NCBI GenBank assembly: GCA_002451015.1
Contig: DKBB01000282.1
Span: forward strand, 6,915 to 22,981
Direction of reading: 5' to 3'
Origin: Acidobacteria bacterium UBA6911
Lineage (GTDB): Bacteria > Acidobacteriota > UBA6911
Length of the DNA stretch: 16,067 nt
Below, in pieces: positions 1 to 7,457 of this stretch. The notes below the pieces were generated by a model. It saw only the letters and a program-made list of their open reading frames with translations. It was not told the origin of the DNA and ran no database searches. Numbering within the stretch: position 1 is the first letter of the stretch; each line of letters starts with the position of its first letter. The translations under genes were made by a program, and so were the position numbers.

Positions 1-184
1 AAAGCAAATAGTTCAGACCGCCCATTGTTATGCATTCGATCCCACCCTGCGCGTGAGATCGAATGCCTCCCCCCCAGCAGTTTCCTGTGGCTCGATCCTT
101 ATCCATGACCACATGCCGGTTTTTTTTAACGGGCATTTTCCGAATCTGTCCGCTTTCTCTGAAGATTTTGGCATCACCCGGCAT
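1..184 (-). CDS. Possible partial CDS running off the left edge; unrecognised
   Basis: On the minus strand one frame stays open from a stop at 248-250 to the left edge. An ATG at 182-184 would give about 61 residues before the window ends. The codons look natural for this region (many AAA, GAA, ATC), and the translated segment is hydrophilic, then Gly-rich with two Cys. There is no convincing ribosome binding site; later ATG codons at 134-136 and 104-106 are alternatives. No family was recognised. The reading contains both arms of the inverted repeat at 32-66, so the openness may be chance. If real, it is transcribed divergently from the MurG gene. Confidence 0.2.
   Translation of the reverse strand, partial: MPGDAKIFRESGQIRKMPVKKNRHVVMDKDRATGNCWGGGIRSHAQGGIECITMGGLNYLL
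32..66. repeat. Perfect 10-bp inverted repeat
   Basis: GCATTCGATC (32-41) and GATCGAATGC (57-66) are exact reverse complements around a 15-base loop. The right arm is followed by a C-rich run and the left arm is not preceded by an A-run, so it is not a standard intrinsic terminator on either strand. It could be an operator, an RNA hairpin or chance. Confidence 0.5.
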
Positions 185-374
185 GACACTCGCGCATTCC
201 GAAGGCTGTCCTCCCTGTAACCGGCCGAATCCTCCAGGAAATGTCGGCTAACCGCGGACTTGTAGTGTAAACCGTTGATTTTTCTGGTACATTACTGGGG
301 TTCCTATATATATTTCCCGGCGGCGGTATCCGGGACAGGCAGTGACTTTATCCCTTCAGATGGTGCATTTATCG
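185..374. other. Leader region upstream of the MurG-HEAT gene
   Basis: No gene is supported here. An AT-rich patch at 305-314 (TATATATATT) could hold a -10 box; GGTACA at 286-291 lies 17 bases before TATATT (309-314) but matches only half of a -35 consensus. No terminator, riboswitch or tRNA fold was recognised. GTG at 342 and ATG at 360 are in frame with the MurG gene and are alternative starts. Confidence 0.3.
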
Positions 375-2411
375 ATGCAGGAAATTAAACGTGTTCTACT
401 AACCGGAGGAGGAACCGCAGGGCACGTCAATCCGGCGCTGGCGATCGGATCGATCTTCGCCGGTCCTGAAGCCCGTTTCCTCTTTGTCGGCATTCGAGGA
501 AGGGTCGAAGAAGACGTAGTTCCCCGGGAAGGCATGCCGATCCAGTTTATCCGGGCCTCCAGATACCCTGGAAAATATTCTCCGGAAATTGCCAAATTCC
601 TGCTCAATCTCCTTGTAGGATCGCTCCAATCCATCTTTATTCTGTTGCGTTTCCGCCCGGACATCATTGTCGGAACGGGAGGATATGTAGCGGCTCCCAT
701 CATGATCGCTTCGGCGTTTCTGAAGAAATTGCGCTTGAGCAGAGCCAGGATTTACATGCACGAACAGAATGCCGTTCCGGGAAAATTGAACCGGCTCATG
801 GGACGATTTGTGGATAAAGTTTTCGTAACGTTCCCGGAAACTCTCTCCCATTTTCCCGGTAAGGGGGCGCTGGTTGGCTATCCGCTTCGGAAGCGAATCA
901 TCCGGGAATCCCGTGAAGAAGCCCTGAGGAAGATCGACTTCCCTATCCCGGAAGGAAGAAAGATAATCCTGGTTTTCGGCGGATCGCAGGGATCCCGGAT
1001 CATAAACCGAGCATTGGTCGAGGCTCTCGCCTACCTGATTCCCCACAGGGATTCTCTATTTGTCATCCACGGGGTCGGGCTCTTTAATAAAAATGAGTAC
1101 AATGCCGTGCGTGACACGGAAGAGAATCTGCGCCGTTGCTACAGTGAGACTCAGCTCAAGAAAATAGAAACCTTTTACACCTACCGTCCGTTTTTTTACG
1201 ATATCGAAAATCTCTATGCCGTGAGCGATCTCATCGTCGCCCGGGCCGGGTCCGGTAGCCTGAACGAAATTTCAGCCATGGGTCTTCCGGCCCTGATCGT
1301 CCCCAAGTCCAACCTTCCCGGCAATCACCAGGTTTTGAATGCCCGTTCCATGGAAACAGCCGAAGCCGTGGAAATTCTTTACGAACAGATCGCCGTCAGG
1401 AACAATCGACTCTCGGAAACGATCGACGGGAAAGAACTGGCGGAAAAACTGCTTTCCCTTATTCAAAACGATGCTCGTCTGAAAGAAATGGGCACAGCCA
1501 GCCAAAAATTCTTCAACCAGAACGCCCTGGTTCGCATAGAAAAACATATACATGGGGAATCGGAGACCGGGACGGGCGGCGAACCTGTGTTAAGGAAATC
1601 CAATACGAATCACGGACTGCCCAACGACCATTTCCTTTTAAGACGGCTCGAAAGGGAAGCGGAAAAGCATCGCCACGATTACAAGCCGGAGATGGTCGTT
1701 CCCCGTCCCCAGGATCTGGAATATCTGAAAAACCGGGCGGGCTCGCTCCTGATTCATTCCTCGTGGCAGCACCGCAACCTGGGCGTCAAACTTCTCGGAT
1801 TGCTTGGCGCAAAAGAAAAAATCCCCGTGGTGCTGGCGCTTTATTTCGAACGGAAACCTGTCCCGTGGTTTAAAAAGTTGCTTGGGGGAGACTTCGAGCA
1901 GGTAGGATTCATACGGAGGAACATCCTCACGGCGCTGATCCGGCTCAACGAACTTTCCCCTGAAGTCGAGGAAGCGCTTCTTGCAGGCATCACGGATCCA
2001 TACTACGAAGTGAGGGCGCAGGCAGCTCACGCAGTGGCTCATTTCGGTCCCAGGCTGTCCTCCACTAAAATCCTTGTTGAAGCTGTCAAGAAACTTCTGG
2101 CGGATTCCAATATCGATGTTACCGTCGCAGCTGCGGAGGCTCTGGGGCAGATCGGGGGCGAAAAGGATGCCCTCCCTGCCCTTCTTGGAATGTGGGACAC
2201 CAGGCTATGGAAAGTGCGGGCTGCGGTTTTGCGGGGCATCCTGCATCTCGTGAAACGGGGGACCATCGGGAATCCGGAAATGATAGAAAATCAGGCCGCC
2301 AAGTTTATTTTAACTTCCACAGACTTCAGACCGCATTTTGAGATCAAGGCTGTCTATCGCCATCTCATGGAACTGATTGAAACGGAAAAAGAAAAGAGAA
2401 CTGTGCGATGA
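375..2411 (+). CDS. murG: MurG-type UDP-GlcNAc transferase fused to a C-terminal HEAT-repeat domain
   Basis: The first ~390 residues are a GT28-type MurG, the peripheral inner-membrane enzyme that adds GlcNAc to lipid I to give lipid II. Seen, counting from the ATG at 375 (678 aa): GGGTAGHVNP at 11-20, GTGGYVAAP near 100-108, HEQNAVPG at 129-136, FGGSQGS at 201-207, RAGSGSLNE at 290-298 (the conserved acceptor/donor-site Glu) and NHQVLNA at 317-323. MurG normally ends near 355-365 residues. Here a charged linker (~390-445) leads to ~230 residues of helical pairs with HEAT signatures, such as DPYYEVRAQAAHAVAHFG at 541-558 and DVTVAAAEALGQIGG at 581-595. ATG 375 was chosen because it matches the usual MurG N-terminus; GTG 342 would add 11 residues, and no start has a strong SD. 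The stop overlaps the mraY start by 4 nt, suggesting translational coupling. The MurG fold is clear; the role of the HEAT domain is unknown, perhaps a protein-interaction scaffold. Confidence 0.9.
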   Translation: MQEIKRVLLTGGGTAGHVNPALAIGSIFAGPEARFLFVGIRGRVEEDVVPREGMPIQFIRASRYPGKYSPEIAKFLLNLLVGSLQSIFILLRFRPDIIVGTGGYVAAPIMIASAFLKKLRLSRARIYMHEQNAVPGKLNRLMGRFVDKVFVTFPETLSHFPGKGALVGYPLRKRIIRESREEALRKIDFPIPEGRKIILVFGGSQGSRIINRALVEALAYLIPHRDSLFVIHGVGLFNKNEYNAVRDTEENLRRCYSETQLKKIETFYTYRPFFYDIENLYAVSDLIVARAGSGSLNEISAMGLPALIVPKSNLPGNHQVLNARSMETAEAVEILYEQIAVRNNRLSETIDGKELAEKLLSLIQNDARLKEMGTASQKFFNQNALVRIEKHIHGESETGTGGEPVLRKSNTNHGLPNDHFLLRRLEREAEKHRHDYKPEMVVPRPQDLEYLKNRAGSLLIHSSWQHRNLGVKLLGLLGAKEKIPVVLALYFERKPVPWFKKLLGGDFEQVGFIRRNILTALIRLNELSPEVEEALLAGITDPYYEVRAQAAHAVAHFGPRLSSTKILVEAVKKLLADSNIDVTVAAAEALGQIGGEKDALPALLGMWDTRLWKVRAAVLRGILHLVKRGTIGNPEMIENQAAKFILTSTDFRPHFEIKAVYRHLMELIETEKEKRTVR

Positions 2412-3514
2412 TCTATTACCTCGGCAGGTTCCTGCACACGCAATTCGAAGTGTTTTCATTTCTCCGCCTTGTGGATTCCATCCCGGCAAGGGCAATCGGG
2501 GCTGCGTTGACGGCAATTCTGCTGACTCTGTTCTTTACTCCCATTTTCATTCGCTTTCTCCATCGCCGCGGCTTTGTGGACCAGTGGCGCAATACCGGCA
2601 TCGCGTCCTCCTACGACAAGGCGGGAACTCCGGCCATGGGAGGAGTCATAATAATCGGCTGCATTCTGGTTTCCTGCCTCCTGTGGTGCGACATCTTCAA
2701 CAAATATCTAGTTTCCGTTCTGACAGGGATGGTGTTTTTCGGGATCATTGGAATGATCGACGATGTCGCCAAAGCCCGTAGGAAATCGGGCGATCACGGT
2801 CTCTCGGAATCGAAAAAGCTGCTGTTGCAGGCCGGTTTTGCCGCGGCCTTCACGGCATACCTGGCCAGCCCGTTCTCTCCTCTTCCCCCAGACCAGATCG
2901 GCACGTTCTATATCCCTTTCCTGAAAACTGCACTCTTCGATTCCGTGTGGTTTTACCTGCCCATTGTTTTCTTTTTCGTTATTGCTGTCGGCAATTCGGT
3001 CAATATCACCGACGGTTTAGACGGCCTGGCCATCGTCCCCTCGGTTTTCGTCATAGGAGTCCTGGGGGTGTTCGGGTATCTCCTGGGCAGAGCCGACTTT
3101 GCCCCATATCTCATCTTTTCCTATCTCCCCTACGCCGGCGAGATGACTGTTTTCAGCGCCGCCTTTATCGGAGCGGGCATTGGTTTTCTCTGGTTCAACG
3201 CCTACCCGGCACAGGTGATTATGGGAGATACCGGCTCCCTGGCCATCGGCGGCAGTATGGCTGTGCTTTCGGTTGTCCTGAAACAGGAAGCGCTGTTTCT
3301 GATATTGGGAGGAGTATTTGTCGCCGAAGCGGTCAGTTCCCAGGTCCAGGACAAAATCGGGATACGCTGGCTGGGACGGAGGATCCTTTTGCGGGCCCCC
3401 CTGCACCACGCGATGCAGCACAAGGGCCTGGCAGAAACAAAGGTGGTTATACGCCTCTGGATCACGGCCGGCATCCTTGCGTTAATCGCCCTGGCAACTT
3501 TAAAACTGCGTTAG
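2408..3514 (+). CDS. mraY: MraY-type phospho-N-acetylmuramoyl-pentapeptide transferase
   Basis: A 368-aa polytopic membrane protein of the PNPT superfamily. MraY transfers phospho-MurNAc-pentapeptide from UDP to undecaprenyl phosphate to form lipid I, the substrate of MurG. Seen: GTPAMGG at 73-79; GMIDDVAK at 115-122 with the Asp pair D118/D119; NITDGLDGLA at 199-208; MGDTGSLAIGG at 272-282 with D274; and LRAPLHHAMQHKG at 328-340. About ten hydrophobic segments alternate with short loops. Length and motif order fit MraY better than WecA/TagO. Canonical MraY has HHH where this protein reads HHA (333-335). ATG 2408 overlaps the murG stop (ATGA). Order murG-mraY is the reverse of the usual dcw order and murD, ftsW and murF are absent, so this may be a relocated or second copy. 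Confidence 0.92.
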   Translation: MIYYLGRFLHTQFEVFSFLRLVDSIPARAIGAALTAILLTLFFTPIFIRFLHRRGFVDQWRNTGIASSYDKAGTPAMGGVIIIGCILVSCLLWCDIFNKYLVSVLTGMVFFGIIGMIDDVAKARRKSGDHGLSESKKLLLQAGFAAAFTAYLASPFSPLPPDQIGTFYIPFLKTALFDSVWFYLPIVFFFVIAVGNSVNITDGLDGLAIVPSVFVIGVLGVFGYLLGRADFAPYLIFSYLPYAGEMTVFSAAFIGAGIGFLWFNAYPAQVIMGDTGSLAIGGSMAVLSVVLKQEALFLILGGVFVAEAVSSQVQDKIGIRWLGRRILLRAPLHHAMQHKGLAETKVVIRLWITAGILALIALATLKLR

Positions 3515-3667
3515 CCCTCATTATCAATCTTTTTATTCGTCGATTCTCGGAACTCGCGGATTCTGACCTTCCTGATGTAGAATCAAGGCCTGCGCCGTCC
3601 CATTCCCTACTGTTTCAAACGGGACATGCGCATCGACGCCCTTGTAGAAGGAATTCCCCAAACCGGT
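3515..3667. other. Convergent gap between mraY and gpmI, no clear terminator
   Basis: The two genes end facing each other. The only hairpin candidate is GATTCT (3559-3564) with AGAATC (3579-3584) across a 14-base loop, and it is not followed by a T-run on either strand. AAACCGGTTT near 3660-3669 is a short palindrome. No small gene is visible. Confidence 0.4.
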
Positions 3668-5233
3668 TTATGAATGCGCCGGGAGAAGAAGGCAGCGGGC
3701 GGTCATTTCTTCCGGCACAGGAAGGCCCAGCAGTGCCAGGACAGTGGGTGCGATGTCGGAAAGTATGCCCTCAGAAGCCAGTGTCCAGTCGTGTGCGTCC
3801 TGCGCCAGATAGATCAAATCGACAGGATTCAGGGTATGACTCGTCTTGACGGTCTTGGTTTTGTGATCGATCATTTCCTCCGCATTGCCGTGATCCGCCG
3901 TAATGAGTACATGTGCGTTCCGTTTGTTGAAGAAATCGACTACCCGCCCGACACACGCGTCGACCACCTCAACCGCCCGTTTTGCCGCGTTAAAATCGCC
4001 AGTATGTCCCACCATATCGCCGTTTGCGTAGTTCACCAGGATAAAGTCGTATTTCTTTTCGCTGCAAAGAGAAAATAATCTTTCCGTGACATTGTACGCC
4101 TCCATCTCAGGATGACTTGCAAATGAAGCCGGGTCGAACCGGCTGGGCACTTCAATCTGCTCTTCGCCCGGAAACGGTTTGGTGGACTTGCCGTTGAAAA
4201 AGCTGGTGACATGACGGAACTTCTGTGTTTCAGCGATACGAAGCTGTCTCAATCCCTCCCGGGACATAACTTCCCCGAGAAGATTGCGCATTCCTTCCCC
4301 GCTGTCGATAGGAGCCATCAGGTAATTGGCAAACTCATTGTAATATCGTGTCAGGCCTGCGAAGACCACCTTCGGCCGGCGTTGGAGATTCCCCGGGTAA
4401 TTCTCCGACACGAATGCTTTTGTCAGCTGGATCGCCCTGTCCTGACGGAAATTCGTATGGATTACCGAATCTCCATCTCTGACGCCGTTGTAATCTCCAA
4501 TGACGTGAGGGGGAATATATTCGTCAAACATCTCGACACCGTCGGGCGTTTTGTCCTGTTCATAGGATGTTTTAATAGCATGCAGGGTATCCGCCGACGG
4601 ACGCCCCTTTGCGTCGACGATACACGCATAAGCCTGATCGGTCAGCTCCCACCTCTCGGAACGGTCCATGGCATAGTACCGCCCCATTATTGTCCCGATT
4701 CGGGCTCCTCTTATGTCCTCCAAAACCCGCAGAAGCCCATCAATGTATCCGGGAGAGCTTTTGGGGGGCGTGTCTCTTCCATCCAGGAAGGGATGCACGA
4801 TTATTTCCCCGTCATGGCACACCGACCGGGCTTCCTTCAGGAAGAGGAACAGGTGATCCTGATGTGCGTGGACCCCTTCGTCCTGAACCAGGCCCATAAA
4901 GTGCAGTCTGGACTTGTTATCGCGCCAATTCTGAATCAGATCCCTCCATTTTTCAGATTTGAAAACATCCCCGGTTTTCAGGGAATCGTTTATGCGCTTC
5001 AATTCCTGGACCACAATCCTTCCGGCACCCATATTTAAATGTCCCACTTCGCTGGATCCCTGATATCCGCTCGGCAGTCCTACGGCTTCCCCCGAACATT
5101 GAAGCAGCGTTCGCGGATATTCCCTGGCGTAAGAATCCAGATTTGGCGTATCTGCGGCGAGGACTGCGTTGCCTTCGGGATTATCGCTGATGCCCCACCC
5201 GTCCCTCACAATCAACAATACAGGTCTTTTCAT
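3668..5233 (-). CDS. gpmI: 2,3-bisphosphoglycerate-independent phosphoglycerate mutase
   Basis: A 521-aa cytoplasmic, Mn-dependent iPGM of the alkaline phosphatase superfamily; it interconverts 3- and 2-phosphoglycerate in glycolysis/gluconeogenesis. Seen from the ATG at 5233: metal Asp in DGWG (11-14), phosphorylated Ser in SSEVGH (S61), VHAHQDH (121-127), DGRDTPP (151-157), GRYYAMDR (184-191), and near the C-terminus NYANGDMVGHTG, ITADHGNAEEM and TSHTLNP. Length matches the family. A TTG at 5245 would add four residues, but the ATG has GGGAAAG just upstream and the TTG has no SD, so ATG 5233 was preferred. The loop before the active Ser reads SGYQGS instead of the commoner GQMGN. The thioesterase lies upstream on the same strand, 278 nt away, so cotranscription is uncertain. 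Confidence 0.96.
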   Translation of the reverse strand: MKRPVLLIVRDGWGISDNPEGNAVLAADTPNLDSYAREYPRTLLQCSGEAVGLPSGYQGSSEVGHLNMGAGRIVVQELKRINDSLKTGDVFKSEKWRDLIQNWRDNKSRLHFMGLVQDEGVHAHQDHLFLFLKEARSVCHDGEIIVHPFLDGRDTPPKSSPGYIDGLLRVLEDIRGARIGTIMGRYYAMDRSERWELTDQAYACIVDAKGRPSADTLHAIKTSYEQDKTPDGVEMFDEYIPPHVIGDYNGVRDGDSVIHTNFRQDRAIQLTKAFVSENYPGNLQRRPKVVFAGLTRYYNEFANYLMAPIDSGEGMRNLLGEVMSREGLRQLRIAETQKFRHVTSFFNGKSTKPFPGEEQIEVPSRFDPASFASHPEMEAYNVTERLFSLCSEKKYDFILVNYANGDMVGHTGDFNAAKRAVEVVDACVGRVVDFFNKRNAHVLITADHGNAEEMIDHKTKTVKTSHTLNPVDLIYLAQDAHDWTLASEGILSDIAPTVLALLGLPVPEEMTARCLLLPAHS

Positions 5234-5511
5234 CGTCTTTCCCAATCAATGGCACAAAATTCGTTTTGAGGTACTCCGAATCTCAGGGATCGTGAAACTG
5301 CCCGGCACGTTTGCTTACCTGTGAGGTGCTTTCTTCGATCCCGTTTGAACCGACTTGCATCGTTCCCATCTGGCGTCCTGTGGAATCGGGCTTCATTCAT
5401 TATTACACTGTGTCTGCATTTCCCGGAAGCAGGATCCAATCCCATGCTGAAATATTAATAACCGTACCATCCAAGTTCGGGTTTTCCAACTTGCGGAAAT
5501 ATCAGAACGGT
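5234..5511. other. Gap between thioesterase and gpmI (minus strand)
   Basis: Nothing firm is seen. A 71-codon minus-strand frame (5230-5445) ends with a TGA overlapping the gpmI ATG, but it lacks a ribosome binding site and resembles no protein I know. No convincing -35/-10 pair for gpmI and no terminator for the thioesterase gene were found. Confidence 0.35.
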
Positions 5512-5973
5512 TTAGCCCTTCTCAGTTCTCTTTCGCCTCCTGGGGGGCAGGGAGAAATATTTTCTGTAGCTGTCGGGAAGACGCGCTGGGTGGAATTCCG
5601 GATCAGTCACTACGTGAGCCGTTTCCCCGGTTGCCAGCAGGTGTCCGGTATCCTTTGCGCGGATTTCATAGCGATAGCGGATTACCCGGTCGGTGGCTTT
5701 GGCCAGGGAGGTCCTGACGAGGACCTCTTCACCGAAATGAGCTGGAGATTTATACCGGCAACCGGCCTCGGCAACCACCATCAGGCGCCTCTCTTTGGCT
5801 TCCATTTCCGCGTAGTGGAATCCTTTCGCCCTGCACCATGCGACCCTGCCCACCTCGAACCAGACCAGGTAGTTGGCATAATAGACGATTCCCATCTGGT
5901 CGGTTTCCGCATAACGAACACTCACCGGAGTTTCGACGTAATCCCTTTGTGCTGTTTTATCGTGCATACTCAA
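5512..5973 (-). CDS. YbgC/FadM-type acyl-CoA thioesterase (hotdog fold)
   Basis: A 153-aa single-domain 4HBT hotdog protein, probably a cytoplasmic acyl-CoA thioesterase. The family signature is RYAETDQMGIVYYANYLVWF at residues 20-39, with the catalytic Asp at 25 followed by the G-x-V-Y-Y-x-N segment; the rest, with ERRLMVVAEAGCRYKSPAHFGEEV, follows the family pattern. TTG at 5971-5973 is proposed as start because AAAGG lies 6 nt before it; ATG 5965-5967, two codons later, is the alternative but has poorer SD spacing. The C-terminus is Arg/Lys-rich (PPRRRKRTEKG). E. coli YbgC belongs to the Tol-Pal operon, but no tol genes are present here, so the substrate (short-chain, aromatic or other acyl-CoA) cannot be given. 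Confidence 0.88.
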   Translation of the reverse strand: MSMHDKTAQRDYVETPVSVRYAETDQMGIVYYANYLVWFEVGRVAWCRAKGFHYAEMEAKERRLMVVAEAGCRYKSPAHFGEEVLVRTSLAKATDRVIRYRYEIRAKDTGHLLATGETAHVVTDPEFHPARLPDSYRKYFSLPPRRRKRTEKG

Positions 5974-6046
5974 ATTTGGCCTTTAAAAAGCGGTATTAGA
6001 TAGAGCCTGTCCTGCCGACCCGAACAAAACGATCATAACATATCCG

Positions 6047-6078
6047 GTAGGGGCGAACCCTGTGTTCACCCTATTGTA
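6047..6078. repeat. Dispersed palindromic repeat, copy 1
   Basis: GTAGGGGCGAACCCTGTG at 6047-6064 is followed by TTCACCC; GGGCGAA pairs with TTCACCC with one mismatch. It is nearly identical to the element at 14720-14749, and both continue to TGTA after a short gap. It lies in the divergent gap between the thioesterase and aminotransferase genes, as expected of a REP-like element. Confidence 0.65.
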
Positions 6079-6100
6079 CTTTACTCCCATGCTGGTAGAA

Positions 6101-6130
6101 TGGAACCGTCGGGCGTCCCATGCATATAAT
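6101..6130 (+). promoter_or_regulatory. Candidate sigma70-type promoter for the aminotransferase operon
   Basis: TATAAT at 6125-6130 is an exact -10 consensus. TGGAAC at 6101-6106 is a weak -35 (3 of 6) at 18-base spacing. Transcription would start near 6137, placing the heptad repeat and hairpin in the 5' leader. Confidence 0.4.
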
Positions 6131-6153
6131 CCTCCCGGCAAATCGTGAAACGG

Positions 6154-6211
6154 AGATTGAAGAAAAATCCTGTTTTTAATCTTCAATCTTCAATTTTCAA
6201 CCTTCAATCTT
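6154..6211 (+). repeat. Period-7 tandem repeat (CTTCAAT) with an inverted copy; hairpin in leader
   Basis: Four 7-base units run head to tail at 6181-6208: CTTCAAT, CTTCAAT, TTTCAAC, CTTCAAT, then CTT. An inverted copy AGATTGAAG at 6154-6162 pairs exactly with CTTCAATCT at 6181-6189; AAAAA (6163-6167) and TTTTT (6173-6177) extend the stem with a bulge. The inverted copy could also pair with the second or fourth unit. The array ends 10 nt before the aminotransferase ATG, where an SD would be expected and none is seen. Confidence 0.7.
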
Positions 6212-6220
6212 TTATATCTG

Positions 6221-7438
6221 ATGTTTTCCCGTATTGCATCCCGGCTGCACGGAGAAACAAATGCGCTGTACAGTCTCCGTGATTCATTGATAAATCAGGG
6301 CGTGCCGATTCAAGACCTGATTTCGGGTAATATAAACGCCCAGGGATTTGCATTTCCTCAGGAAGAACTTGAAGAAATCCTCGTTCGGGCATCCCGGCAA
6401 TGCCTGGTTTATCAGCCTGATTCCCTCGGCAGGAAGCAGGCCCGGGAAGCGATTTCGGAATTTTATCAAGATAGGGAGATTTTACTGGATCCGGACAGCA
6501 TACTGCTCACACCGGGAACAAGTCTGTCCTACTGGTACTGCTTCAAGCTTCTGGCCGACGAAGGAGATGAAATTCTCTGCCCGCAGCCTTCCTACCCCCT
6601 TTTCGATTATATAGCCCTGCTCAGCGGAGTCCGGCTCATCCCGTACCGGCTGGACGAAACGGAAAATTGGGCCATAGATATAGATCGTCTGGAAACCGTC
6701 CTGTCCACCCGGACCCGGGCGATCGTGCTTATCTCTCCCCATAATCCAACCGGACACGTCGCATCGCCGGATGAGATATCCCGGGTGACCGATATTGCGC
6801 TTCGTCATGACCTGGCGATCCTCTGCGATGAAGTATTCAGCGAATTTCTGATCCGGGAGAAGGTTTTGCCCCGCCCCGCAGGCAGCGCGGCGCCGCTGGT
6901 ATTCACTCTCAACGGATTCTCCAAGATGTTCGCACTGCCGGGCCTGAAATTCGGCTGGATGGCGGTATCGGGGGAGCAGGCCCGCGTGCGGCAGGCAATG
7001 CGCTCTCTCGAACTCATATCCGACACCTTTCTTCCGGTAAATGAAATCGTCCAGGCTGCTTCACCCGAAATTTTTCGCCGGGGAGAAAACGTCCGGAACG
7101 ATTTTACCCGCCGGATCGGGGAGTGCTGGAATGTTACGGAAGAGCATCTGGCGGCGACGGATTGCTGCAGTTATGTAAAGCCGGAAGGAGGGTTTTACGT
7201 TACACTGCGACTGAACGGACTGGAGGAGGAAAAAGCGGCGGAAATAATTCTGAAAAGAAACCGCCTATTGCTACACCCGGGCTACTTTTATGATATGGAA
7301 CCGGATCATCTAGTATTGAGTTTCGTCCAGAAACCTGAAATTCTTAGGGATGTATTATCGGCCATAACTACGACCTTGTCGGATCTACGACGTAATAGTC
7401 CGGCGATTTCAGCCGGAATTCCTGAAGAAAAGAGGTAA
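6221..7438 (+). CDS. PLP-dependent class I/II aminotransferase
   Basis: A 405-aa fold-type I aminotransferase. Seen: LTPGTSLSYWYCFKLL (cofactor phosphate region), PQPSYPLFDY, SPHNPTGHV with the conserved NPTG, CDEVFSEF with the PLP-binding Asp, and NGFSKMFALPGLKFGW with the Schiff-base Lys in SK. A C-terminal Arg contacting the substrate carboxylate is expected but could not be assigned by eye. Length and motif spacing are typical of aspartate/aromatic/alanine-type enzymes of subgroup I; the amino donor cannot be called. ATG 6221 has no recognisable SD, only an AT-rich run after the heptad repeat. The next gene starts 19 nt downstream, so the two probably form an operon linking transamination to processing of a 2-oxo/acylpyruvate-like compound (inference). 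Confidence 0.9.
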   Translation: MFSRIASRLHGETNALYSLRDSLINQGVPIQDLISGNINAQGFAFPQEELEEILVRASRQCLVYQPDSLGRKQAREAISEFYQDREILLDPDSILLTPGTSLSYWYCFKLLADEGDEILCPQPSYPLFDYIALLSGVRLIPYRLDETENWAIDIDRLETVLSTRTRAIVLISPHNPTGHVASPDEISRVTDIALRHDLAILCDEVFSEFLIREKVLPRPAGSAAPLVFTLNGFSKMFALPGLKFGWMAVSGEQARVRQAMRSLELISDTFLPVNEIVQAASPEIFRRGENVRNDFTRRIGECWNVTEEHLAATDCCSYVKPEGGFYVTLRLNGLEEEKAAEIILKRNRLLLHPGYFYDMEPDHLVLSFVQKPEILRDVLSAITTTLSDLRRNSPAISAGIPEEKR

Positions 7439-7457
7439 TAAACAGGGAGTTGCACGC

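Noticed and set aside
63..251. Plus-strand 62-codon frame near the left edge
   Set aside because: Pro/Cys-rich translation with no family resemblance and no ribosome binding site; it is antisense to a more natural-looking reverse frame.
399..1046. Minus-strand frame of 215 codons
   Set aside because: Antisense to the MurG catalytic domain; no recognisable protein features.
2947..3849. Plus-strand frame of 300 codons
   Set aside because: Shifted-frame shadow of mraY continuing over the gap into gpmI; Arg/Pro-rich and without domains.
4211..5038. Long plus-strand frame of 275 codons
   Set aside because: Lies wholly antisense to gpmI, which has all its active-site motifs; typical antisense shadow.
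5230..5445. Minus-strand 71-codon frame whose TGA overlaps the gpmI ATG
   Set aside because: The ATGA overlap is suggestive of coupling, but there is no SD, composition is unremarkable and no family is recognised.
5311..6003. Plus-strand frame of 230 codons
   Set aside because: Antisense to the thioesterase gene, which carries a clear hotdog signature.
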